DNA from: Chalara sp. BL73
Taxonomy: Eukaryota; Ascomycota; Leotiomycetes; Helotiales
Reading direction: 5' to 3'
Length of the DNA stretch: 64,000 nucleotides
Assembly (NCBI GenBank): GCA_918026815.1
Contig: CAKJVC010000190.1
Location: 1 to 64,000 of the forward strand
Shown in pieces: positions 12,530-23,099 of the stretch. Made by a program: the position numbers and the translations under genes. Numbering within the stretch: position 1 is the stretch's first letter; the number at the start of each line of letters is the position of its first letter. The notes beneath the pieces are model-generated. The model was not told where the DNA came from and searched no databases. It worked only from the letters and a program-made list of their open reading frames with translations.

Positions 12530-13534
12530 TTTTAAGTTTTAGCAGCGTGTATACAAACGTGTTTAAAAGTATTTAAACTGTAAGTTTATTTATTTGTTTT
12601 TTACGGTTGTAAACTTTTTTATAAGTTTTTTGTTTATAAAATCGATATAAATTCGTAGCATAAATAACGTTTTAACAAACGTTATTGTATACTCGTTTTT
12701 TTTTTTCGTTGTTTTATGTTTCAAAAAGTGTACTATTTTTTTGTAGTGTTAAAACAATTTAAGCATGCTTTTTAATTGTTTTTTTTATTACAAAAACGAT
12801 TCTTTTTTTTATAAAGTACAGTTTTAGCAGTTCGAACTAGTTCTTTTATATATTTTAACTTAAAGTTTTTACCGGTTGCTTTGTTTTGCTAACGTGATTT
12901 ATGTCGAATTGCTTAGTTTTTTGTTAAACACGTTTAGCGAAGTTCGGAGTAAAAAAAAAAAAAACTGTCGTATAGTAGTTTCCGTGTTGTAAGTATAATG
13001 TAAAAGTTGTCGTACAGTAGCTTTCGAGTTGAAATTTGTTAATATAGTTAAAATAGCAATTTGTATACTTCGTAAGTTCGACTAAAAGTTCGTCGCTGTT
13101 TTATTAGCTATCCGTCGCTTTTGTATGTATTAGCAGTTCGTTGTTTTCGTGTTATTAGCAGTCCGTTGCTTTTTGTGTAGCTTTTACTATTGTAATAAGT
13201 CCGTTAAGCTGCAAATAGTCATTTTTAACAGCTTGCTTTTTTTTTCGATTGGCTTTTTTTTTTTTGCTTTTTTCGTACACTTACAGTGCGAACTCGAGCT
13301 TATAACTTATTGAAATAAGTATACTAAGTTAACTACAGTCAACTTAAGGAAAAGAAACTTGTGCTGTACGCAAAGTCTGCTTAATTGCAGTGGTTCAAAA
13401 AGAATGGATTGATTGATTAAGGAGCTTTACGGAAGTGCTCAGTAAAAGGGGTGCGACCCTTTCACTGATGACTAAGCTATCACATGAGGTATGGCCCATG
13501 CCTTACGGGTGGGCTACACCACCAATTCTCAACA
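12530..13534 (-). mobile_element. Second, truncated copia 5' end
   Basis: A second copy of the LTR (about 12900-13534) plus some leader sequence. It is in the same orientation as the main copia element and diverged from it mainly by C-to-T/G-to-A type changes. Between the copies, at 12415-12520, lie two inverted pieces around GGACTTGACT and AGTCAAGTTC. This may be a fragment of another copy inserted nearby. Confidence 0.6.
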
Positions 13535-14220
13535 ACGCTAAATAAACTAACAAATATCGACGAAAACTTAATTTCGGAATAAGCGATTTCGTATAAGTTA
13601 CTACAAAACATTAAAAAAATTATCGGCTAAGCCGCAAACTTGCAAATTAAATAAAAAGTTTGTTCGAAATTATAAAACAAATAAACTATTTGTACAAGCT
13701 AAAACTATCAGATTTTATGCGTGTATATTTTGTATTTTATACTAAAAAACTTCGAAAAGCTGTTAACAATTTACTATTTAGCCAAAAAAACTTTAATTTA
13801 CTGCTTATTATATTAAATAACGCTAAAAAGTACGAAGTTCAAAAAGTATTAATTGTATGTTGTATTAATAAAACGCTAAAATACTGCATTAAGTAAAAAA
13901 AATAAAATAACGATTTTAAATAATACTTTGCAGCTGTTTTAACAAATAGCTTATTAGTACTTAAAAGTTTTTATAACAACAATTTTAACAAGTTTAACTT
14001 ATTAAAAAACTTTGCGTATTAGTTTAAATGTGTTAAACGTAATAAATATTTAAAACCGAAACGAAATAACAATAAGCCACGCTAATTTGCAAATTAGTTA
14101 CAAGTAAAAAAAAGCGTTATCAAAAAAAAGTATAGCTGTAACAGGCCGTAAAAAAAAATATCAGGTTTTGCAAGTTTTAAGCTCGAAAACGAGCTTATTT
14201 GGAGAAAAAGAGTATTGTCA
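13535..14220. other. AT-rich stretch, no gene recognised
   Basis: AT-rich DNA between the partial copia and the composition boundary. A 78-codon plus-strand open frame (13660-13896) is rich in Lys, Asn and Leu and matches nothing I know. It may be a further degraded transposon. Confidence 0.45.
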
Positions 14221-14399
14221 CGCTTTTCAATGATGCTTATTGGTTCGCTTACTAGTTCGCCAATGTGAGTCACGTGATCATGGTTTTACTTATGAGGGAT
14301 GCCACATCCACAGCTACACCTTTCCTCCTTAGTTTAGTATTCTCGTAATTGAAGCACCTATTCAACGCCCTTACAGGCCATAGGATCGTGATCGTGACA

Positions 14400-15012
14400 C
14401 TTGTAACAACTCAAGCCGAACAGGGATCTCGATCCGTGGATCTAGGTAGAAGGACTCAGAGGTGTGAACAACTATCAATTGTTATAACTAAAAAAACAAG
14501 CTACAGGCAGAAGAAAAGAAAGAGAGTAGTGCTTTATATACAGGAGGCTGGCCAGGGCCCAGTGTAAGCGAGCCCTGTAGTGTCAATCGCCAAGCTCTGG
14601 AATGCCGAGCTCTGTGGTAACAGGGGCAAAGCTCTACCGAGCTCTGCAGTGCTTGGCGCCAAGCTCGAGATAGAGCCAGGGCCGTGACAGCACCGGATGC
14701 TTCAAAGCTCGGACGAAGCTCAGCACCGGATGCTTCAAAGCTCGGGCGAAGCTTAGTACCGGATGCTCCAGAGCTCGGACAAAGCTTAGCACCGAAGGCT
14801 CCAAAGCTCGAGCGGAGCTTAGCACCGGACACCGCAAAACTCGCCTATCCTGGCCTCCGGCCAGTTCCTGTATATAGAGCACTGCTTTCCTTCCCTTCTT
14901 TTGTCCGTAGCTTGTTCTCTTAGTTATCACAATTGATAGTTGTTCACACTTTTGAGTCCTTTCTACCTAGATCTACGGATCGAGATCCCTGTTCGGCTTG
15001 AGTTGTCACAAA
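14400..15012. mobile_element. Inverted-repeat element with ~155-bp arms
   Basis: The left arm (14400-14560) and right arm (14846-15012) are inverted copies. They share AACTCAAGCCGAACAGGGAT at the ends, AACTATCAATTGTTATAACT in the middle and a TATATACAGGAxxTGGCC block inside. The outer ends read TGTAACAAC and GTTGTCACA. The arms enclose a 33-bp minisatellite. No transposase is encoded, so it would be a non-autonomous MITE- or foldback-like element. No convincing target duplication was found. Confidence 0.65.
14690..14842. repeat. 33-bp minisatellite, about 4.5 units
   Basis: Units of 33 bp start AGCACCGGATGCTTCAAAGC and end in an AAGCTT/AAGCTC junction; four are complete and one partial. As 33 is a multiple of three, several frames on both strands stay open and produce spurious ORFs. 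There is no evidence that these are translated. Confidence 0.85.
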
Positions 15013-15262
15013 AACGGGAGTTGAAAGTACAGGCCACCCTATTAGCAGTCGCCCTCTCGCATCTTAACCAGACCTAGTGAATAAGTAGCTTATAGAAACA
15101 ACGAGCTTTCATTTTTCTACGGCGAAACAGCCTTTCTACGAGCTAGTTTTGTTCTGGCAGAAAGTGACCGTGTCCATTCCCCAAAATGCCCAGCTCCCCG
15201 TCACCCATTGTAATATCTAAGTCTAGATGCTTTGCGGGCCTGCTAGAACCTACGATAAACAC

Positions 15263-16063
15263 TTATAGCTTATATGGGCCGAAGTTCTTGTATCCTGCGC
15301 CGTTGACGAATGTCTGCAACCACGGGCCTTGCGACTTCGCATTTGCGAGCTCCCAGAAGAGGCTTCCATGCGCCTCGCCCGAGACTCTGAAAATGGCCGA
15401 GCCGTCTGCCTTCCGCTCGTCGGCATAGTAGAACCTATACACTGTCAGTCCTTCCACCAACGTATTTCAGGACGGGCGGCCATGACTTACTTGTATCCTC
15501 GGTCCTTGTATGCTGCCGCAGCTGCAGCGATCATGTGTGCGGCGGCCGACTTACCAGTGCCCGCATCCCAAAAGCCTGGGAGGACTTGGACGTTGAGGAT
15601 ATTCCCCGTGTAGAAGTACACTTTTGCTGCATTGGTAGGGAGCTGCGCGAAGCCTTGGACGGCTTGTTGCGCGGCGATAAAAGCACTGGTAATATTAATG
15701 TTCTGGTCCTTTAGGAAACTATCCAACGGGACCGCAAATGGGTCATTAGGAGGAGAGGGAGTAAAAGAAGAAGCTGTAAGCCATTAGCAAACATTCAGCC
15801 AAAGTGCTTAGATAGCGAGACCTACCATTGTAAACGACTACGCTTGGGATACCCAGCGTCTTTTTCGTCTTTGCAAAAACATTAACAATGTCTTCGGGGT
15901 TGGCGAAGTCACTTGTGATGTTTAGTTGCTTGTCGGTACTGTCTGACTCCTCGAGTGAGCGAGCTGCGAGGGCAACCTTGTAGCCTTTTGCGGCAAAGGC
16001 CTTGGCGACGCCATGGCCAATATTAGGGCCTGCGCCAAGGATCAGGATGACGGGAGAGGCCAT
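15263..16063 (-). CDS. Short-chain dehydrogenase/reductase, 3 exons
   Basis: Model 16063-15826, 15773-15491, 15434-15263; in frame, 230 aa. The N-terminus reads VILILGAGPNIGHGVA, a Rossmann nucleotide-binding glycine motif (G-A-G-P-N-I-G), then VALAARS. Later VVVYNA (end of exon 1) stands in the usual NAG position. The canonical catalytic Tyr-x3-Lys is not obvious; the equivalent region reads AGTGKSAAAHMIAAAAA. The C-terminus (FVNGAGYKNFGPYKL) fits the fungal atypical NAD(P)-dependent SDR family of about 230-250 aa. A relic of a close paralogue lies at 21960-22095. Substrate unknown. It is separated from the main cluster by a regulator and repeats, so I would not assign it to the pathway. Confidence 0.85.
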
Positions 16064-16821
16064 GATGATTCTGAGGGGATAGGTATAGGTATAGGTAGGG
16101 AATTAGGTTTAGACGGTGGTAGTGGTAGTGTTTTGCGTAGTGGGATGACTAGTAGCTGTAGCTGTTGCTGTAGCTGTTGCTAGGGTGGTGGGGTAGTGTC
16201 AGAAGCCCTAAGAAGCCTTTAGCTATTATATAGCCGTTGATCTTCTGGCGCTAAACCCAAGGAAGGGAGGTCACGGGATTGGAGACGGGCAGCCAGAATT
16301 TAGAATTTATAATCAACAATATTGATAATCAACGGCTTCACCCCTGAATTGAATCACTATGCGTTTTGTGGGGTGCGGTGGGGATAGGAAGAGGTTTAGG
16401 ACGGAAGGCGGGCTGATTGGCGTACGTTATTCGGAGCTTCCTGATGTCATGCAGCCGGTATAGAGCCTGATTTACATGGGTTGTGCATCGCGAACATAAC
16501 ACGCTACCTCGCGTTTTCACATGTGCCGCCTGGCTACAGCAAACTCTTCGTTATCTCTTGTTCTACAGTTGTAAAATGTTCAAAGTTAATACTCCCGGCC
16601 CGCTCCAGCCTATTCAGGCTTTTTTCCCTCTTCTCCAAAATCCTTTCAACAACACTTTTTGTCGTGTTATCTGCTCTCGGTTCTGTAGGGATTATGGAGA
16701 CCTTACCTATGCCTTTTGCTGATTGCGGTATTTCCAAAGCGGCAGTTAACTATCTCGTGCGGGTACAGTCGGACATAAGCGACAATGCAGCTCACGTGGT
16801 AAGGTTAAATAAAGCACCTAT
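16064..16821. other. Intergenic, no gene seen
   Basis: The upstream region of the SDR gene includes short purine/pyrimidine repeats (TAGGTATAGGTATAGG and GTAGCTGTAGCTGTTGC at 16078-16180). Overlapping short frames at 16481-16879 lack domain features and I consider them chance. Confidence 0.5.
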
Positions 16822-16986
16822 TGTCACGACACGCGCTGTGAATCTACAGATACAGAGGGCAGCGGTGGTGTCATACTGAGGACCTATAGCTGAGGAAGGA
16901 AGAGGAGAGCGGGCTATATATACACGATGCGCTCTGAGAGCTTGGCTAATATAGGCCACGTGTGCTCCAGAGCATGGGACATGACA
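16822..16986 (-). repeat. Solo LTR, 165 bp, TSD CCTAT
   Basis: On the minus strand it starts TGTCATGTCCC and ends CGTGTCGTGACA, with CCTAT directly repeated on both sides (16817-16821, 16987-16991), the 5-bp duplication of LTR retrotransposon insertion. It has a TATATATAGCC box, and the part next to it (CCTCAGCTATAG ... CTCTGTATCTGTAGAT) matches the solo LTR at 41512-42952. Confidence 0.85.
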
Positions 16987-16991
16987 CCTAT

Positions 16992-19536
16992 GACAATTTC
17001 CGAGTCTGTCGAAAAACTGGTCAAGCTTTTTGATAGTGCGAGCTGTGAAAAGTCAGGAACTTTTACCACTATTGACGGGACTTCAATGGCTGGTAAGACA
17101 TAGATGGCAATAATATAAAATTCATGCGCATTAGTGGTATATTCTAGTCTAGTGATTTTGCGTAAACACACAAACTGAATTTCTTTCTATAATATATTTT
17201 ATATCCTTTTTGGCCATCTAATTTCAATATCGGAATCTTGTTATAAGAAATTCTCATTTCCGTTCTTGGACCTGAGCAATTGCTGCTATAACCTGAGCTA
17301 AGGGATCCTTGGCTAAAACTGCCACCAGCTAAAATTGGAAAAAGTTGGTCAAGGATTCCTTCGGAGCCTATGGGTTGTATGAGGATAATAACCCGAAATA
17401 CAAGGTTAAAACAGGTAGAGCTGTTAACGAGCGAAAGTTAGTGGATTATTTCAACTCGCCAAACATCAAGCTGCTTGCTGAAAGAAATAAGAAAACAAAG
17501 TGTGGCAAGATAAAAATCTCACCCCAGCCTAGACCAACGAACAGTTTTCAAATTTTTATAAAATTGATCAAAAGCTAATAAAACAAAAAACAAAACTTAT
17601 GTACCAAATTATTGATAATATTTCGTACGTCGATCCGATAAATGCTGATTTTGAATTAACCTCGGATTATGTTGCAATACAGCAGCACAGTTAGTCACCA
17701 AAAAGAGCGCTAAAATCGTATATATTCTTATATCCAGATATTCTCTGTAACCTCGGCATATTGCAACAAATATATAGGCGACTGTAGACCAGTCATCGTA
17801 ATGCCAAGTAAGGCCGTTAGCCATACTAAGACTGGTCGCCGGATTAAAACCAGTCTGTACATATGGCGACTGGTCGATGCATCAGAGCCTAGTCTACGTT
17901 TATACGTCAAAGGTTATTATTATTATTATAATTTCATAGGCTGTGCCAGCTCCCTATCTGGCAGCCATGCAGCGAACAACTACAAATACAAGCGTTCCCA
18001 CCTTTTGTCCTTGCACGACTGTTCTTGCTTCTTTTGGTTCTTGCCCAGTTACACGCATATGACTATTCTCTGTACTCGTGGCGTCTCTCTACTACAACTG
18101 CTCTATCGGGAAGGCTTTAACTTTCCTACGTTATCCTAAAGCAGTTAGAGAAACGGTGTATCCCTACAGCCTAAGGGGCGGTAAGCCAGGCTAAAACAAA
18201 CGCATCTGCGCCAGAGCTCTTGCGACATGCGTTTAAATGCACTCTCACTAACCCTAAGTAGCGCTGCCGGTTCGCCAATCTTTGTGTTTCCTGAAATAAG
18301 ATTTCCCAAAAACTAGGTACGAAGGACCCAGGGAATCTGGGTTTGACTCCTTAGTGCTGTTTATACATGTTTATACAGCGTGGCCGCAAACTGCCGCCCT
18401 ACAAAAGCTAGCTACATACATAAGTCATGCCTTGCCTGAAGGAATCTACATAGAACCTGCTAAGTCTGGAGGCAGCACCCTCCAAAGACTTCCCCAAACC
18501 CAAAAGCTCCCCAGGGGTACCAGCATGGTGACTCCACTCTATGCTATCAATTCGCTAGCAAATATAATTCAAGAAGGGTCAACCTGGCCTGGCATTAGAT
18601 ACGAAGCACCTAAGGTAAGATTGTCTGTGTCATAGAACGTATATTGTGTGTAGGACACGAGCCCGTCAGATTCTCTCTTAGAGCGTTATACTCCAAACCC
18701 CTAACCACAGACATAGTGCCTATCTCAGAAGCATTAAATCGTGTGAGAACGTCAGCCGTAACCCTAAAAGTATAAGTCGGCTTTAGAGAAACGCCTGGGG
18801 GCTGGCTCACAAAGAGAAATCCTAGAACTACTAAAGCAAGCTTGCCCGCACTGTGCTATGCTACAGTCTGCTACCTGTTGGCGCTGAGCGGAAGTAGCGG
18901 CTTTAGTAATATTCGTCCCCTGCGATGCATTCGCATGTAGGAAGAGGCGATATAGAACCAAATAGCCTAGTCTAAAATCACAGTTAGCTAGAAATAACAC
19001 TTAGGCGGCATGCGAATACAGAATAAATCATTGTATAAGGGCTACTAATTAATACCTTTAACCTTATTACGTGGTAGGTGATGTACGGAATCGAGCCATA
19101 CTATCCGTCTGGGCCGAGAGGGGGTCACTGATATGCTTCTTATGGATAGGCATTGCAGCTCTTCCTATGAGGGATCGGGTAAATAAATATTCAATGTTCG
19201 CTCGCTGAATAGGCACTTCCAAAGGCATGTTAGCAAGCTGAAATAGGCAAACAAATTGATTGTAAGATTTGCAATGCAAGGTTTGTTTTCATGAACTCTA
19301 GGACTGCATTGCTAGTGTCGAATCGTATCGTTATTCTGAGGACAACATAGTGTATGGGCCACACGGAGCACCACATGTCTGAGAGGAAGATCAATAGCTC
19401 TAACAGCTGGTAAGACAGTGAAGGTATGTGTGCATAGGAACGCAAATAAATAGCCCCCTGATAGCCCTTTACTATCAATTCCTCATTTGTATGTATTTCT
19501 CTGTTCTAAATCTTGCTTCAAACTACGGCATTAGAC
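16992..19536. other. Intergenic, 2.5 kb without supported gene
   Basis: Only short overlapping open frames on both strands. The plus frame near 17345-17578 (starting beyond an AAAAAGTTGGTC segment and reading DSFGAYGLYEDNNPKYKV) has protein-like composition and may be a fragment of a transposon gene, but I do not recognise it. At 17770-17880 the motif GCGACTGGTC recurs in both orientations. The rest shows nothing I can name. Confidence 0.45.
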
Positions 19537-21723
19537 TTAGTATATGGAATCTCCAAACTGCTGCCAAACATCCCGAGATATCAAGCCAATTTCCGCGCTA
19601 TCTCCAGATCTTATGTGTTCCATTCTTTCAAGGAAGTCTTCTATGCTTTCCCTTGCTCCAGGATCTCCCCTTCCCATATGTCGATGCGTATTTGCCCCCG
19701 GACCAGAGTGTTCTACAGTCATCCTAGCCTGTTCAAATAATATCATGCTGGATTGATACATCTCTTCGACCTTGTCATTTACACCGCTCCTTGATACAAC
19801 TCCCAGCAAATTCAAAAATGGCTCAACAAGATTAAGATCCGCTTGCACCAGAGGGTTTGACGGATTAGAGATAGTATGTATAAGCAATGTTGTCGTGGCC
19901 GTAATGAAGATGTGGAGAGCAGTCCTGTGATAGTTATCTTTCTGGTCTCAATAGTAAGAGTGGGATAAACCGAAGATGGCCGCTGGCTTACCAGACGCAA
20001 GCAAACTTTCTTCGAGGAGTCACGTTAAATAATTTTATAGCACTTCGAGCTTCCACAGGATAGGTAACTGGAGCTGACATAATGTGCACTCTGACTTCCG
20101 ATGACTGAATCTCATGATACCAAGGGAAGATGGGTAGGGATTCATGTATGACAGCCAAGGTCTTGAAATATAAAAGCTGGAGGTAAACTGGATGGCGAGA
20201 GGTCTCCGAGGGTGATCCATCCAAAGCTGAGCCAGAATAATCACAGAAAAGTTCGATAGGGACACTTCTTCTCCACGTTTGAAGTGTCATTTCGAGCTCT
20301 TCAGCTGCCATCGCTCGCTCGCCAACAGACTGCTTCCCAGCCTTCACAGATAAGAGCCGTCTGTATATCTGGCCCTGGATGATGGCTAGTCTGGTTCGGA
20401 AGTAGAAAAAATTATGATGAGTTCCTCCGGGTTGAACTAGACCGTAATCATGCTCAGAAGGTGGCTCAATGTCCATGTCTTCGTCACCTTGAGTTGGCGG
20501 TTGCCTCGTTTGTAGGCTAATATCTTTGTCGAGAGAGTAAGCCACCCAAAAGACTCGTATACGTTCCGCACTTTCAACAGCACTTAGCACAGGATACTGG
20601 TATTGTCTGTGTAACCCTAAGTTATGCGCGATTTTGATGGCTGATGAAATCAATAAAGTGATGTGCCTTTGATGTGGCATGGCCATCATTATCATTGCCA
20701 TTCCCAGCAGTGCTTGCATGGATGCGAGAGTATAGTGTCTCGTCATGAGCTGATTAGTAGCAGCAAAAGCATTTTGAAAGTAGCCCCAAGCGTCAAGGTC
20801 TTCTTTAGGTTCTAGAACCGGCATGTCCCAGTATTGGTACGCGAGTGTGAGCACAACGTTCAGAGCTGCCCACCATCCTGGGTCACTGTCACTGCAGTCT
20901 AGACCGTATGCAGAGTCGAATTTTGACATGAAAGTATCTTGGTCAAAAATAGGATGCACAGCGTTAAATCCTTGAAAGAAAATTGTGATGAGGTGTAAAG
21001 CCTTCTCTTTTGATGGCAGCTCTTGAAAGATTGGTGTTTCCTTGCTAATTGAATTGGTATTCCGACGAAAGTTTAGTCTTAGAGTTCCTGAAGTGAGCAC
21101 TAGCATACTGTCAGCAAGGAAAGCTACGTTGGGACTTGGAATACTTTGTTGGGATGGCGTAGTGATATTTGATGTTTGAGAAACACGGGCAGATTCTTCA
21201 ATTTCCGGAGGTGCAGAGCCCAATAAGCTCTTACCGAAGACGTGGGAGGTTATGTACGTGGGCTGGTATTCATTGAAACCCGCTATATCTTGTGCTTTTG
21301 GATCGGTGCCGGATTCAAAGTCTCCGGGGAACTGCCGTCCCTCCAGTGGTAGTCTTAATTGGCCTTCCATCCATGCCAGTCTCTTTTCTAGTTCCTCGAC
21401 ACGCCTATCTCTAAATTCAATTAGTAAATTGTCGTCTAACTTGTCTCTTCCGTCCTCGAATGCTTACCTCGACAGTCGCCTTCGACTTCTTAGGACACTG
21501 ATCGGGGTGAAATGGCACGGAGTCTTGCTTTTGATGCATTGTGCGCAAAGATCTGAAATTGGTTCACAGCGAATCTTCCTTTTCCTACAAGTATCGCAAG
21601 CCTATTCCTGTCAATAGTGTGACAACGTATGCTGTTAGGTCAGAGGGTACCGACTTTAGTAGTGAGTCTCTTTACGCTCTCCTCGCTCTCCCTATTCGAA
21701 TCCAAGCGGAGCGGCTGCGGCAT
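19537..21723 (-). CDS. Zn2Cys6 regulator with Fungal_trans domain
   Basis: Model 21723-21676, 21601-21468, 21410-19992, 19924-19537; in frame, 662 aa. Exon 2 encodes the complete binuclear zinc cluster (C-DT-C-RKRKIR-C ... C-AQ-C ... C). It is followed by a short basic and coiled linker (RRVEELEKRLAWMEGQ) and the middle-homology region of fungal regulators: FFQGFNAVHPIFDQDTF, then WWAALNVVLTLA, then HNLGLHRQ and RIRVFWVAYSLDK (about residues 200-400). ATG 21723 is chosen because it joins, through a 74-bp intron, to the finger in phase. A nuclear DNA-binding activator is expected. It sits at the left edge of the cluster; whether it controls the cluster is unknown. Confidence 0.88.
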
Positions 21724-21959
21724 TATGTTGAAAGTAGATTGGGATATCAGCGGAAGTTAGGTGTCTTGAGAGGTGCAGCAATATATCATGGTAAAAAGGA
21801 GTAATTCAAAAGTGACATTGAACAACGCAAAATCTTCATAATTGCCGCCTTAAATCTGTCTAACACGCCCATAGCCGCTAAAAAGTTGATTTCAAAGCAC
21901 GTCACCTGACCGGAATCCCGTTTCAATTACTGCATATTAACTTATCTCAGTACCATAGC
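21724..21959. other. Short intergenic region
   Basis: Upstream region of the Zn2Cys6 gene; no AflR-type palindrome or other clear site seen. Confidence 0.4.
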
Positions 21960-22095
21960 TTACTTAAATCCATCGTCTTTATATGCACCTGAAGCAGCCC
22001 AAATCATATGTGCGCCAGCGGACTTTCCGGCGCCTTGGTCGAGAAATGACGGGAGGATAGCAACATTCAGGATATTTCCAGTATACGGGCCGTAT
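21960..22095 (-). pseudogene. Relic of an SDR paralogue (exon 2 piece)
   Basis: The minus strand encodes YTGNILNVAILPSFLDQGAG followed by KSAGAHMI and AYKDDGFK. This aligns closely with exon 2 of the SDR gene at 15263-16063 (YTGNILNVQVLPGFWDAGTG, KSAAAHMI, AYKDRGYK). The fragment ends in a GTAAGC donor at exactly the same codon position as the donor in the intact gene. No other exons were found around it, so it is a truncated copy. Confidence 0.85.
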
Positions 22096-23099
22096 AATAC
22101 TATTTTACACACTGCACTCGTCGCAAAACTAAACCACCTATCCTGCCGCAAAAACAGATCGGTATCGCAATTGGACGCCCCTCAAGCGTCCTCAGCCGGC
22201 TTTCTAAGACGTCTGCTGAGAATATTAAGCCAAGGGAGTGTATCTGGTACAATGGGAAAAATAAGCAATACTATGTTTGACAGGGGTGCCCCTGTGGGTT
22301 CGTGATGAAGGTTCCGAACCTCAACAGCATGAAATCGCATCTGTCTGGTCCCACACATGAGTGGTTCGAAATCTGACCAATGAACAGCGTTTCCCATCGA
22401 GCACGTGATATACACCGTTGCCAAGGAAGGTTGTGTCCTGCTGCGGTGTGGCGCGAATCGCCACACCGCTACTGGTGCGCCGGTCTTTCCGCATTAGGCG
22501 AAATTCTTCTGCAACCTAAATCTCACTTGCGTTTCAGACTGCTACGAGAAGAACTGGAACGGGTCATTTAGAAGTCCGATAATCGCTTCAGGTTGTGAGC
22601 CGCAAACGATGGTCGAGGCTCTAAAATCCCAAAGCTCAGTTGGCTTGAGGCATTGGCAAAGCCTAATTAATGCTGTCCTCTTACTCGATAAACGCATATA
22701 CGCAAGCAAACGGAAAACGATCACACTAAACATGACAATTAATTCTCGGATGGCTTGTTGGTTATTCAATTTTCTTAAGTTTACTGGCACCCAAGGACAT
22801 ATGTAGCTGACGACTTGCGATTAAACTTGCGAGTATTCAATGCCACAAGCCTGCAACATTATTCAGCCGATGCTTATCCATTCGCCCAACTCTCACGTCA
22901 ACCTTTATCGTATACATAGTTCAATGCATCTTACGGGCGTCAAAGCTGACATACCCCGCACCGTCCCCTTCTAAGTAGTTTATTTTGTTAGTTTTTGTTC
23001 ATTGTATGTAATTTCACTTTCGCTTTAGGCTTCATTTTCGATTCACCGAAACGACAATCTTTGCAAGTTGCTCAGCGAGAACGCTCCTCTTTTGCTACT
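22096..23099. other. Intergenic, upstream of AflR-like gene
   Basis: About 1 kb between the SDR relic and the regulator start. Apart from the hairpin at 22443-22469, nothing was recognised. I saw no CGG-N3-CCG palindrome here, so self-activation of the regulator is not suggested. Confidence 0.45.
22443..22469. repeat. Perfect 11-bp hairpin
   Basis: GCGGTGTGGCG, a 5-bp loop (CGAAT), then CGCCACACCGC. A perfect GC-rich stem in an intergenic region, with no T-run after it. It could be a binding palindrome or a short structured element; role unknown. Confidence 0.75.

Larger units (their letters stand above)
1..14220. repeat. AT-rich, RIP-like transposon domain
   Basis: Very AT-rich DNA, full of stop codons in almost every frame, ending abruptly near 14.2 kb where composition becomes that of normal genes. 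It holds simple repeats, a decayed zinc-finger relic, a decayed copia element and an intact hAT element, each listed separately. No host gene was recognised. The pattern fits repeat-induced point mutation of old transposons, but I did not compute RIP indices. Confidence 0.85.

Noticed and set aside
14488..14930. Overlapping ORFs of 79-114 codons on both strands, rich in Ala, Leu, Ser and Arg repeats
   Set aside because: They come from the 33-bp minisatellite, whose period is a multiple of three, inside an inverted-repeat element; no start context, domain or splice support.
22995..23099. Extension of the AflR-like protein by 35 residues
   Set aside because: The open frame begins with TTG, not ATG, and its translation is not protein-like; ATG 23100 fits.
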